A stretch of 8,435 nucleotides of DNA from Selenomonas sp. (GCF_024699275.1 NZ_JAILPX010000065.1:1-8435); one strand, 5' to 3'; positions 1-5,548 are shown, counted from the stretch's first letter. A program made the numbers and translations. Notes: generated by a model from the letters alone, not told the origin.

Positions 1-7
1 TTTTCAT
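1..7 (-). CDS. Start of an unidentified downstream gene (cut by window edge)
   Basis: An ATG on the minus strand lies at 7-5, followed by an AAA codon before the window ends. An AGGAG Shine-Dalgarno motif lies at 20-16 on the minus strand, 8 nt before the ATG, and the preceding CDS stops at 36. This is the spacing expected for the next gene of the same leftward operon. Only two codons are visible, so no product can be named. Confidence 0.4.
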
Positions 8-35
8 CACACCCACTCCTCTTTCCCCAAATAGA

Positions 36-1364
36 TTAAACAATTTCCTCGTGCTCCTCTGTCAGTTCATGAGCTAATTTTATTAAAACACGGGTAATCC
101 GTGCTCCGTCCACTTCTTCCACGTAGAAAAGGTTGCCCTGCGCTGCCGCCATCTGGCCGACTTTCGGCTCGTTGCCAATCTGATCATAGAGCCATCCCCC
201 TACGCTGTCCACATCTTCATCTTCAATGGTGAGTTCCAATATATCTTCGAGTTCTTCCAACAGCATCTTGGCATCCACCGAGTAAACATTATTTCCCCGC
301 GCTTCTGCCGTAGGCCGTTCCTCGTCAAATTCGTCCTGAATATCTCCGACGATTTCTTCCATGATGTCCTCAATCGTGACCATACCCGCCGTGCCACCGT
401 ACTCGTCCACCACAATCGCCATCTGACTGTGACTGCCCTGCATGGTCTTCAAAAGAACGTTGACATCCATACTCTCCGGCACCACCAGTGCCTTGCGTGC
501 CAGCTTGCGGAAATTGGGCCTCTTGCCGCTCGCCATAGCCTTCATGAGGTCTTTTACATGGAGGAACCCAATAATATGGTCTTTATCCTCTTTGCAGATG
601 GGATAACGGGTCATCTGCTCGGAGAGAATCACATCCATATTGTCCTGCCAACTGTCTTCGAGATAAATGACCACCATATCCGTGCGTGGCGTCATGATTT
701 CCCGCACGTTGAGTTCCGTGAAGTCAAAGACATTGTCCACAAAGTCTGCTTCGGTATCGTCAATCAGCCCCTGCCGATGGCTTTCCTCCATGAGCAGGCG
801 GATTTCTTCTTCGGTATGCGCCGACTCACTTTCACTTGCAGCCTTAAAGCCCATGCGCGCCGTCACCCAGTTGGCGACATGATTTAAGAGCCAGACAAAG
901 GGATACATGATTCTATGAAAAATCAGCATGGGCAGTGCCACCGAAAGCATGATTTTTTCCACATTCTGAATAGCCATGGTCTTCGGCGTAAGTTCCCCCA
1001 GCACAATATGCCCCGCCGTGATGATGGAAAAAGCCACCACCAGCGACAAGGTGTGTCCCACCATATCGTCCAGCCCTGCCATCTGGGTCAGAGGCAGGAT
1101 AAGCTGAGCCACTACTGGTTCACCGACCCAGCCAAGGCCCAGAGAGGCCAGGGTGATGCCCAGCTGGGTTACGGACAGGGACGCATCCAGATGGTCCGTG
1201 AGCCGCTTGGCGTACACCGCCCGGCGGCTGCCTTCCGCTATCAGGGTCTCCAGCCGTGACGAGCGGATTTTCACACAGGCAAACTCCGCAGCCACAAAAA
1301 AACCATTCATAAAGATTAAAAACGCTACCAGTACTAACTGCAATAGTATCGGTACAATGTCCAA
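36..1364 (-). CDS. CNNM/CorC-type ('hemolysin family') membrane protein with DUF21, CBS pair and CorC_HlyC domains
   Basis: Membrane protein of about 442 aa. The N-terminal DUF21/CNNM part (about residues 5-185) has hydrophobic helices, including a segment with NGFFVAAEFA and later GELTPK, both typical of the family. A CBS pair follows (about 222-345, with IMTPRTDMV and VVDEYGGTAGMVTIEDI). A C-terminal CorC_HlyC domain (about 360-435) has the usual DSVGGWLYD motif. The family is linked to Mg2+/Co2+ efflux or resistance and was first called hemolysin C; the substrate here is unproven. I chose the TTG start at 1364 because GGAGGG sits 7 nt upstream and the family usually starts about there; an ATG at 1379 in the same frame (447 aa) has only a weak AGGA upstream. 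It begins 31 bp after the helicase stop, so the two are probably co-transcribed. Confidence 0.9.
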   Translation of the reverse strand: MDIVPILLQLVLVAFLIFMNGFFVAAEFACVKIRSSRLETLIAEGSRRAVYAKRLTDHLDASLSVTQLGITLASLGLGWVGEPVVAQLILPLTQMAGLDDMVGHTLSLVVAFSIITAGHIVLGELTPKTMAIQNVEKIMLSVALPMLIFHRIMYPFVWLLNHVANWVTARMGFKAASESESAHTEEEIRLLMEESHRQGLIDDTEADFVDNVFDFTELNVREIMTPRTDMVVIYLEDSWQDNMDVILSEQMTRYPICKEDKDHIIGFLHVKDLMKAMASGKRPNFRKLARKALVVPESMDVNVLLKTMQGSHSQMAIVVDEYGGTAGMVTIEDIMEEIVGDIQDEFDEERPTAEARGNNVYSVDAKMLLEELEDILELTIEDEDVDSVGGWLYDQIGNEPKVGQMAAAQGNLFYVEEVDGARITRVLIKLAHELTEEHEEIV

Positions 1365-1395
1365 GTAAATTCCCTCCATTAATTCAATGTCCTGT

Positions 1396-2634
1396 TTACT
1401 TCGCCGTTACTTTCCGTTTTCCCTGCCGGTTTGTATGTTTCTTGCTTTTATTGGCCGTTTTTTTCGGCACATTATTGCTTACATTCTTGGCCGCAGTTTT
1501 CTTCTTCTGGGGCGCAGGCTTATCGCCGCCCTTCAGTGGCTTGAAATCAATGCCCAGCTTCTTTTCCAGCTGTTCCAGTTTATAGGCTTCCTTGTTGTCC
1601 GCCAACGTGATAACCGTGCCCTTGGCACCGGCTCTGGCGGTACGGCCTGCCCGATGAAGATAAACAGCCGGGCTTTCCGGCAAATCCAGATTGAACACGT
1701 AATCCACATCGGGGATATCCAAACCGCGGGCCGCCAAATCCGTGGACAGCAGCAGCTTGATGCGTCCGGCCTTAAAGTCGGCAATGGCCTTCTGCCGGGC
1801 CTGCTTGTTGTTGTGTCCCAGCAAAGTTCCCACCATAAAGCCCTCATAGCGCAGCTGAGCCAGAATCCTTTCCGCATCAAAGACCTTGTTGATAAAAACC
1901 AGGCCCCGCTTGACGCCCAGACGGCGGGCCAAATGGCGCACCGTTTCCACCTTGCTGCGGAAAGGGGTCATGCGATAAAGATTTTCCCGCTGGCTCTGGG
2001 CCGCCGGGTCTTCCTCCACCTTGATAACCTCCGGATGCTGCAGGAAGTCTGCCTTGTCCAAGGCCTTCTTCGGCGCCGTGGCCGACACCATCACCACCTG
2101 ACGGTCTTCGGGCAGAAGGCGCACCACATCCGCCGTGTTGGTCATGTTCTGGGCATCAAAGAGACGGTCGAACTCATCCAATACCAGCAGTTTTACCTTG
2201 TGGAGCTTCAGCTTGTTCTTCTGAGCCAGCTCGATAATGCGGCCAGCGGAGCCCACAACCATCTGGGGTTTGTCCTTGAGTTTGTCCATCTGGCGGGCGA
2301 TATTAGCCCCGCCGATAAGGCCCTGCACCTTGATGCCCAGGTTCGCGCCCTGGGAGAGGTCACGGGCCACATTGGTAATCTGCATGGCCAGCTCGTAGGT
2401 TGGCGCGAGAATTACAGCCTGCACGTCACGGGATTCAGCGTCAATCTTCTGCAGGGTGGGCAGAAGGTAGGCCAGGGTCTTACCGGTGCCCGTGGGGGCC
2501 TGGGCTACTAGGTTGCCGCCGCCCAAGGCTTTGGGAATAACAACCTTCTGCACCTGCATAGGAGATTCGATTCCCTGTTTCTTTAAGACAGCAGCTAACG
2601 CTTCGCTGATGCCTAGTTCTATAAAATTGCTCAT
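1396..2634 (-). CDS. DEAD-box family ATP-dependent RNA helicase (motif II = DEFD)
   Basis: RNA helicase of 412 aa that should unwind or remodel RNA (ribosome assembly, mRNA decay or cold adaptation in relatives). Motifs in order: Q-motif region with F4, P25 and Q27; Walker A APTGTGKT (46-53); PTYELA (78-83); GSAGRI in place of the usual TPGRI (128-133); DEFD in place of DEAD (153-156); SAT (184-186); STDLAARGLD (297-306); HRAGRTARAG (327-336). A lysine-rich, low-complexity tail (about 371-412) probably gives unspecific RNA binding. The ATG at 2634 is chosen over the open frame extending to 2694: it has GAAAGG upstream, and the Q-motif begins right after it. The leader contains structured element 1 (2681-2850) and is read from a promoter near 2911-2919. 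The CNNM gene follows in the same operon. Confidence 0.93.
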   Translation of the reverse strand: MSNFIELGISEALAAVLKKQGIESPMQVQKVVIPKALGGGNLVAQAPTGTGKTLAYLLPTLQKIDAESRDVQAVILAPTYELAMQITNVARDLSQGANLGIKVQGLIGGANIARQMDKLKDKPQMVVGSAGRIIELAQKNKLKLHKVKLLVLDEFDRLFDAQNMTNTADVVRLLPEDRQVVMVSATAPKKALDKADFLQHPEVIKVEEDPAAQSQRENLYRMTPFRSKVETVRHLARRLGVKRGLVFINKVFDAERILAQLRYEGFMVGTLLGHNNKQARQKAIADFKAGRIKLLLSTDLAARGLDIPDVDYVFNLDLPESPAVYLHRAGRTARAGAKGTVITLADNKEAYKLEQLEKKLGIDFKPLKGGDKPAPQKKKTAAKNVSNNVPKKTANKSKKHTNRQGKRKVTAK

Positions 2635-2680
2635 TTTTTTATTACCTTTCTCTTGTTCGTTGCGATTGTTAATACATGCG

Positions 2681-2850
2681 AGGAGCGGGAGCACGATTGG
2701 GGAGCTGCACTAAATGTCTGGCATGATTAGTGCGAGAATCCAGCCACTCGCGCCGGTTACCACGGCGCATTTACATCGTCGTGTCCAGCTTTTGAAATTT
2801 TGCCAGCCAGCGGAGCAGTCGTTCCGCTCCCCAATCGTGCCCCCGCTCCT
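2681..2850 (-). ncRNA. Structured leader element, copy 1 (candidate cis-regulatory or mobile RNA)
   Basis: Two 24-nt arms (2827-2850 and 2681-2704) are inverted repeats with one non-Watson-Crick position (2841/2690). In RNA read toward the helicase that position is a G-U wobble; in the other direction it would be A-C, which favours a minus-strand RNA. The arms enclose a 118-nt core (2825 to 2708 in sense). The core shares three blocks with copy 2 at 2975-3149: 24 nt at the start, 28 nt in the middle (one difference) and 19 nt at the end. Inside the core, GCGCC/GGCGC (2750-2754/2764-2768) forms a hairpin, GCGAG/CTCGC (2732-2736/2747-2751) forms another, and CTGGC near the start can pair with GCCAG near the end. 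No U-tract follows the stem, so it is not a simple terminator. The element ends 46 nt before the helicase ATG. Family not recognised. Confidence 0.6.
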
Positions 2851-2865
2851 GCTGACTTGTCAGCA
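2850..2865. repeat. 16-bp near-perfect palindrome between promoter and leader element 1
   Basis: TGCTGACTTGTCAGCA has two 7-nt arms around a 2-nt centre. It touches the outer end of the copy 1 stem and lies about 40-50 bp downstream of the minus-strand -10 element. It could be a repressor operator on the helicase promoter or a small RNA hairpin stacking on the long stem. Nothing similar lies beside copy 2. Confidence 0.5.
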
Positions 2866-2910
2866 GATTGCGGTCCCTTTACAAAACACAACCACCACAT
2901 TATGACAAGA

Positions 2911-2919
2911 ATTATACCA
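2911..2919 (-). promoter_or_regulatory. Extended -10 promoter for the helicase/CNNM operon
   Basis: The minus strand reads TGGTATAAT, a perfect extended -10 (TGn plus TATAAT). No good -35 lies at 16-18 bp, which is tolerable for an extended -10 promoter. Transcription would begin near 2904 and give a leader of about 270 nt that includes the palindrome at 2850-2865 and structured element 1 before the helicase ATG at 2634. Confidence 0.55.
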
Positions 2920-2931
2920 TAAAAGAGCCCC

Positions 2932-2960
2932 TTGCGCATAAAACCTCGTACTAATAAATT
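2932..2960 (+). promoter_or_regulatory. Weak candidate promoter for the DUF4127 leader
   Basis: TTGCGC (2932-2937) and TAAATT (2955-2960) are 17 bp apart, and a start near 2967 would put the whole of structured element 2 in the transcript. The match to consensus is poor (about 3/6 and 4/6). TTGACC at 2960-2965 is a better -35 but has no -10 at a normal distance. Confidence 0.2.
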
Positions 2961-2974
2961 TGACCGGCAGTGAC

Positions 2975-3149
2975 TTGGGGGAGGGTGCATATTTTGCGGG
3001 TGGAACGACTGCTCCGCTGGCTGGCTCCACTACAAGGCCAATACACCTAGATGTCAATGCGCCGTGGTAACCGGCGCAAGCACCTAGAAACTACATACTA
3101 CTCATGCCAGACATTTAGTGAAACCCGCAAAATATGCACCCTCCCCCAG
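2975..3149 (+). ncRNA. Structured leader element, copy 2 (candidate cis-regulatory or mobile RNA)
   Basis: Arms 2976-3001 and 3123-3148 are a perfect 26-bp inverted repeat, extended by a G-U pair at 2975/3149. They enclose a 119-nt core (3002-3120) plus two A. Core blocks shared with copy 1 are 3002-3025 (24 nt, identical), 3050-3077 (28 nt, one difference; holds hairpin GCGCC/GGCGC) and 3102-3120 (19 nt, identical). The windows between them (3026-3049 and 3078-3101, 24 nt each) do not match copy 1. The arm sequence differs from that of copy 1, yet in both the 5' arm is G-rich and the 3' arm C-rich. The element lies in the sense direction 87 nt upstream of the DUF4127 start. Family not recognised. 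Confidence 0.6.
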
Positions 3150-3220
3150 CCCCACCAAGCAAAAAGCAGGAAAACTCCCCTTGCGTATCGAATAAAAATA
3201 AGGGTAATTTTATCGTCACA

Positions 3221-3227
3221 AAGGAGG
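3221..3227 (+). promoter_or_regulatory. Strong Shine-Dalgarno that fixes the TTG start of the DUF4127 gene
   Basis: AAGGAGG ends 9 nt before TTG 3237. The open frame runs upstream to an ATG at 3051, but that part lies inside structured element 2 and encodes no signal-peptide-like sequence. Directly after the TTG comes a textbook signal peptide, so 3237 is the start. Confidence 0.85.
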
Positions 3228-3236
3228 CCAACTATC

Positions 3237-4835
3237 TTGAAAAAAATAGTCCTGTTAATAGCACTAACCCTATGCGCCACGTTGCTCTCCGGCAATATAC
3301 CCGCCGAAGCATCCTCACCGGCGCAGGGGAAGAAAATTATCTTTATCCCCATCGACAACCGCCCCATCACGGACAAAGAAACCCGTGAAGTTGCGGAAAA
3401 GCTAGGCTACAATGTTGTAGTTCCCCCGGATACCCTGCTGGGCACCAGAGAACAGCACGGCGACCCGGAAGGACTTTGGAAATGGCTGCGGGAAAATGCT
3501 CCTGGGGCACAGGCCGCAGTAGTCTCCACCGATGCCATGCTCTACGGCAGCCTTGTGGGTTCCCGCAATCACGAGCTGGACGAAGCCACCATCACGGAAC
3601 GGGTGGAGAATTTCCGCAAATTCCATGAGGATTATCCCCGCCTGCCAGTCTACGGCTTTGGCACCATTTTGCGCACCCTGCTCACCGCCACCCATTCCGG
3701 TGCCGGCATGGAGCCGGAGGTCTATCAGCAAAACGCCGTAAAGATTCGGGATTTCAGCATGCTTCGGGATAAAATGGAAATGGGGCTGGCTTCCAAGAAA
3801 GAGGCGAAGCAGCTGGGCCAGCTGGAAAAGGAAATCGCTCCGGCAGTGATGGAGGACTGGACACACCGCCACCAGCTGAACTTCAACGCCAATAAAACCC
3901 TGATGGATTTGACTGGTCAGGGCAATCTCGCTTTTTTCTTCCTGGGCGGCGATGACGGCGCCTTTTACTCCCAGACCCATTACGAAACCCGCCACCTGCG
4001 GGAATATGGCAAGAATCTGCCCCAGACCAAATTTCAGGTAACCTCCGGGGCTGACGAACTGGGCATGGTCATGCTCTGCCGGGCCATTCTCGACGACAAG
4101 GGCGACATTCCCTTCGTCTACACTGCCTACAACATCGGCAAGGGGCGGGACACCATCCCCAGCTACTGTAATGAAAAAATCGGTGACGATTTGGACAGCA
4201 CCATTATCGCCGCCGGCGGCCTGCAGGTTCCCGCTCCGGAACGGGCAGAACTCATCATGGCCATCAGCACCAACCCGGACGGCAAAACCGGCGATGCCAA
4301 CTCCCCGGCCAACACCACTAAGCCCCGCAAGGGCACCATGCCCTTTGTGAAGCTGGTAAAAGGCTATCTGGACAAGGGCTATCCCGTTGCCGTAGCCGAT
4401 ATCGCCTATGGCAACGGTGCCGACAACGCCCTGATGAACGAGCTGCACAAAGCGGATTTGCAGTTCAAGTTGCGGGCCTACGGCGGCTGGAACACCGCCA
4501 CTAACACCACCGGCTTCCTGCTGGGCACCGGCCTCTTAACCAAATGGATGGACAAAAAATCCATGGAGGAACTGATGCTCACCCGCTACCTTGACGAATG
4601 GGGCTATCAGGCCAACGTCCGCCAGCGTTTAGGCGGCGCAGTATGGAGCCAGCCCGGCTACAAACAGAAAACCGGCGACCTGGACGGTGCAAGAAACTTT
4701 GCTGACAAACAGGGCACGGAATGGCTGCAGGAATTTGCAAAGCAGAACATCAACCTGCCTGCAGGGCTTTCCCTCAGCAACCTCCACATTTCCCATCCCT
4801 GGAACCGGCTGTTTGAATGCGCGATATTCTTCTGA
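3237..4835 (+). CDS. Secreted DUF4127 family protein
   Basis: 532 aa from a TTG start. Residues 1-25 (MKKIVLLIALTL... ending AEA before SS) look like a Sec signal peptide, so the protein should be exported. The mature part carries features I associate with the DUF4127 family: IPIDNRP near the start (37-43), STDAMLYGSLVGSR, GFGTILRTL, GGDDGAF, GADELGMVMLCRA, VADIAYGNGADNAL, AYGGWNTATNTTG, and a C-terminal HPWNRLFE. Length is normal for the family, whose biochemical role is not established; conserved Asp, His and Asn residues suggest an enzyme. It is a single-gene unit, divergent from the helicase operon, with structured element 2 in its leader. Its stop lies only 15 bp before the end hairpin of the IS200-type remnant; the C-terminus looks natural rather than truncated. 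Confidence 0.9.
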   Translation: MKKIVLLIALTLCATLLSGNIPAEASSPAQGKKIIFIPIDNRPITDKETREVAEKLGYNVVVPPDTLLGTREQHGDPEGLWKWLRENAPGAQAAVVSTDAMLYGSLVGSRNHELDEATITERVENFRKFHEDYPRLPVYGFGTILRTLLTATHSGAGMEPEVYQQNAVKIRDFSMLRDKMEMGLASKKEAKQLGQLEKEIAPAVMEDWTHRHQLNFNANKTLMDLTGQGNLAFFFLGGDDGAFYSQTHYETRHLREYGKNLPQTKFQVTSGADELGMVMLCRAILDDKGDIPFVYTAYNIGKGRDTIPSYCNEKIGDDLDSTIIAAGGLQVPAPERAELIMAISTNPDGKTGDANSPANTTKPRKGTMPFVKLVKGYLDKGYPVAVADIAYGNGADNALMNELHKADLQFKLRAYGGWNTATNTTGFLLGTGLLTKWMDKKSMEELMLTRYLDEWGYQANVRQRLGGAVWSQPGYKQKTGDLDGARNFADKQGTEWLQEFAKQNINLPAGLSLSNLHISHPWNRLFECAIFF

Positions 4836-4850
4836 TATGCGTCCAATCAT

Positions 4851-4873
4851 AACCACCCGTCCAACGGGTGGTT
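4851..4873. repeat. Right-end hairpin of the IS200-type element
   Basis: AACCACCCGT and ACGGGTGGTT form a perfect 10-bp stem around CCA. A second small stem, CCCCT/AGGGG, follows at 4880-4892. This is the position and form of the subterminal hairpin that TnpA recognises. It may also reduce read-through from DUF4127, but it is followed by only three T, so it is a poor terminator. Confidence 0.65.
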
Positions 4874-4900
4874 TGCTCGCCCCTATAAGGGGTTAATACA

Positions 4901-4924
4901 GGCCAGCGTCTAAAGGCGCTGGCC
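4901..4924. repeat. Internal hairpin downstream of tnpA
   Basis: GGCCAGCG (4901-4908) pairs perfectly with CGCTGGCC (4917-4924) around an 8-nt loop. It lies in the noncoding tail of the IS remnant, between the tnpA remnant and the right-end hairpin. Confidence 0.6.
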
Positions 4925-4961
4925 TTCACTTCGTTCAGGCTGATTGTCCTTGACTCGTAGC

Positions 4962-4977
4962 TACCCTTAAAAGGGTA
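4962..4977. repeat. Short hairpin just after tnpA; also encodes the lost C-terminus
   Basis: TACCCTT (4962-4968) pairs with AAGGGTA (4971-4977) around AA. On the minus strand these bases, read in frame after the tnpA stop, give YPFKGS, which resembles the PFKG end common in intact relatives, so this was probably once coding. Confidence 0.5.
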
Positions 4978-4983
4978 TTTGTA

Positions 4984-5344
4984 TTACTTGCCTACTGTGC
5001 TCACATAATATCCTTCTGCCCAAAAGTGTCTATTGCCAAATTTATATTTCAAATTTGCATGCTTATCAAACATCATCAAGGCGCTTTTCCCCTTCAAATA
5101 TCCCATAAACTGTGCTACACTTAACTTAGGTGGTATACTAACCAGCATATGTACATGGTCTGGCATCAAATGACCTTCTATTATCTCAACACTTTTGTAT
5201 GAGCATAATTGACGAAGTATTTCTCCCAAGCTCTTTCTATACTGATTGATTGTATATAACCTTTCGCCTATATTTTGGCGTAAATACTATGTGATATTTA
5301 CACAACCATTTTGTATGCGATAAACTATTTACTTTATTAGCCAT
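4984..5344 (-). pseudogene. tnpA: IS200/IS605-type Y1 transposase TnpA, frameshifted and internally deleted
   Basis: Translation from ATG 5344 (AAAGGTG upstream) gives MANKVNSLSHTKWLCKYHIV, the N-terminus of an IS200-type TnpA, then runs to a premature stop at 5237. The rest continues in another frame: GEILRQLC, then MPDHVHMLVS with the HUH metal-binding motif, then GNRHFWAEGYYVSTVGK and a stop at 4984. The frame changes at GATTGATT (5244-5251), a 4-bp tandem duplication; removing one copy restores YNQYRKSLGEIL. Intact relatives continue past STVG for about 30 residues, including the helix with the catalytic tyrosine; here a stop and YKYPFKGS follow at once, so that stretch seems deleted. The protein should be inactive. 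Confidence 0.85.
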
Positions 5345-5440
5345 AAGTTTCACCTTTCTTCTTTCTGTATAATCAGCCTGAACAACTCGATTATACACCA
5401 CAGGTAGAGAGGTGATTTTTTTTTTATAACTTCTGTTACG

Positions 5441-5504
5441 CACCCGCATAGCGAGTGGTTTATTTGCTGAACGCACTTCGCGCGTCCAGCAGGGTCACGA
5501 CCCT
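5441..5504. repeat. Left-end hairpin cluster of the IS200-type element
   Basis: Three stems lie in a row: CACCCGC/GCGAGTG (5441-5447/5451-5457, one mismatch, loop ATA), GCTGaACGC/GCGTcCAGC (5466-5474/5482-5490, one mismatch) and AGGGTC/GACCCT (5491-5496/5499-5504). The first resembles the right-end hairpin (a CCAC...GTGG-type arm) and is the likely TnpA recognition stem. The outer two may belong to the element or to the host flank. Confidence 0.5.
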
Positions 5505-5510
5505 ATAATA

Positions 5511-5547
5511 AAAAAGCACGGAGCTATTTTACAGCCCCGTGCTTTTT
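5511..5547 (-). terminator. Rho-independent terminator of the dhaK-dhaL operon (bidirectional)
   Basis: AAAAAGCACGG (5511-5521) pairs with CCGTGCTTTTT (5537-5547). The stem continues as GCT/AGC (5523-5525/5533-5535) past one mismatch. It begins right after the dhaL stop at 5549 and has a T-run on either strand, so it should end the operon leftward and also stop rightward transcription from DUF4127 and the IS. Confidence 0.9.
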
Positions 5548-5548
5548 C

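Larger units (their letters stand above)
4851..5506 (-). mobile_element. IS200/IS605-type insertion sequence, degenerate (ends approximate)
   Basis: An AT-rich island between GC-richer genes holds a broken Y1 transposase gene flanked by hairpins at both ends, as expected of single-strand-transposing IS200/IS605 elements, which lack terminal inverted repeats. The tnpA-proximal (left) end is near 5441-5504 and the right end near 4851-4892. No tnpB is present. A 12-bp sequence, TTCAGGCTGATT, occurs at 4934-4945 and inverted at 5371-5382, flanking tnpA on both sides. The exact cleavage sites cannot be read without an intact relative or an empty site. The island fills the whole gap between DUF4127 and the dhaL terminator. 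Confidence 0.75.

Noticed and set aside
1387..2511. Long open frame antisense to the helicase
   Set aside because: The helicase motifs on the minus strand are complete; the antisense frame has no recognisable domain or start site.
2635..2694. Extension of the helicase frame to 2694
   Set aside because: It runs into the stem of element 1, and the GAAAGG upstream of ATG 2634 fits the family start.
2681..2850. Reading element 1 as a rho-independent terminator
   Set aside because: The arms are separated by more than 120 nt and no T-run follows on either strand.
2757..3057. Small minus-strand open frames in the divergent region
   Set aside because: They run through the inverted repeats, lack good ribosome binding sites and have repeat-driven composition; nothing suggests real peptides.
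2681..3149. CRISPR array or integron attC cassette array
   Set aside because: Only two copies, inverted relative to each other, with long unique stems; no regular spacers and no cas or integrase gene in view.
2681..3149. Classical MITE with terminal inverted repeats
   Set aside because: The terminal repeats differ between the two copies while the interior is conserved, the reverse of what copies of one MITE should show; no clear target duplication was seen at the ends.
3051..3236. N-terminal extension of the DUF4127 reading frame to ATG 3051
   Set aside because: It overlaps structured element 2, has no ribosome binding site, and would place 62 unrelated residues before a clear signal peptide that starts at TTG 3237 behind AAGGAGG.
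3402..4448. Long open frame antisense to DUF4127
   Set aside because: Shadow of a codon-biased GC-rich gene; DUF4127 motifs are unambiguous on the other strand.
4851..4873. Dedicated terminator of the DUF4127 gene
   Set aside because: Perfect stem but only three T follow; the position and sequence fit better as the IS end hairpin.
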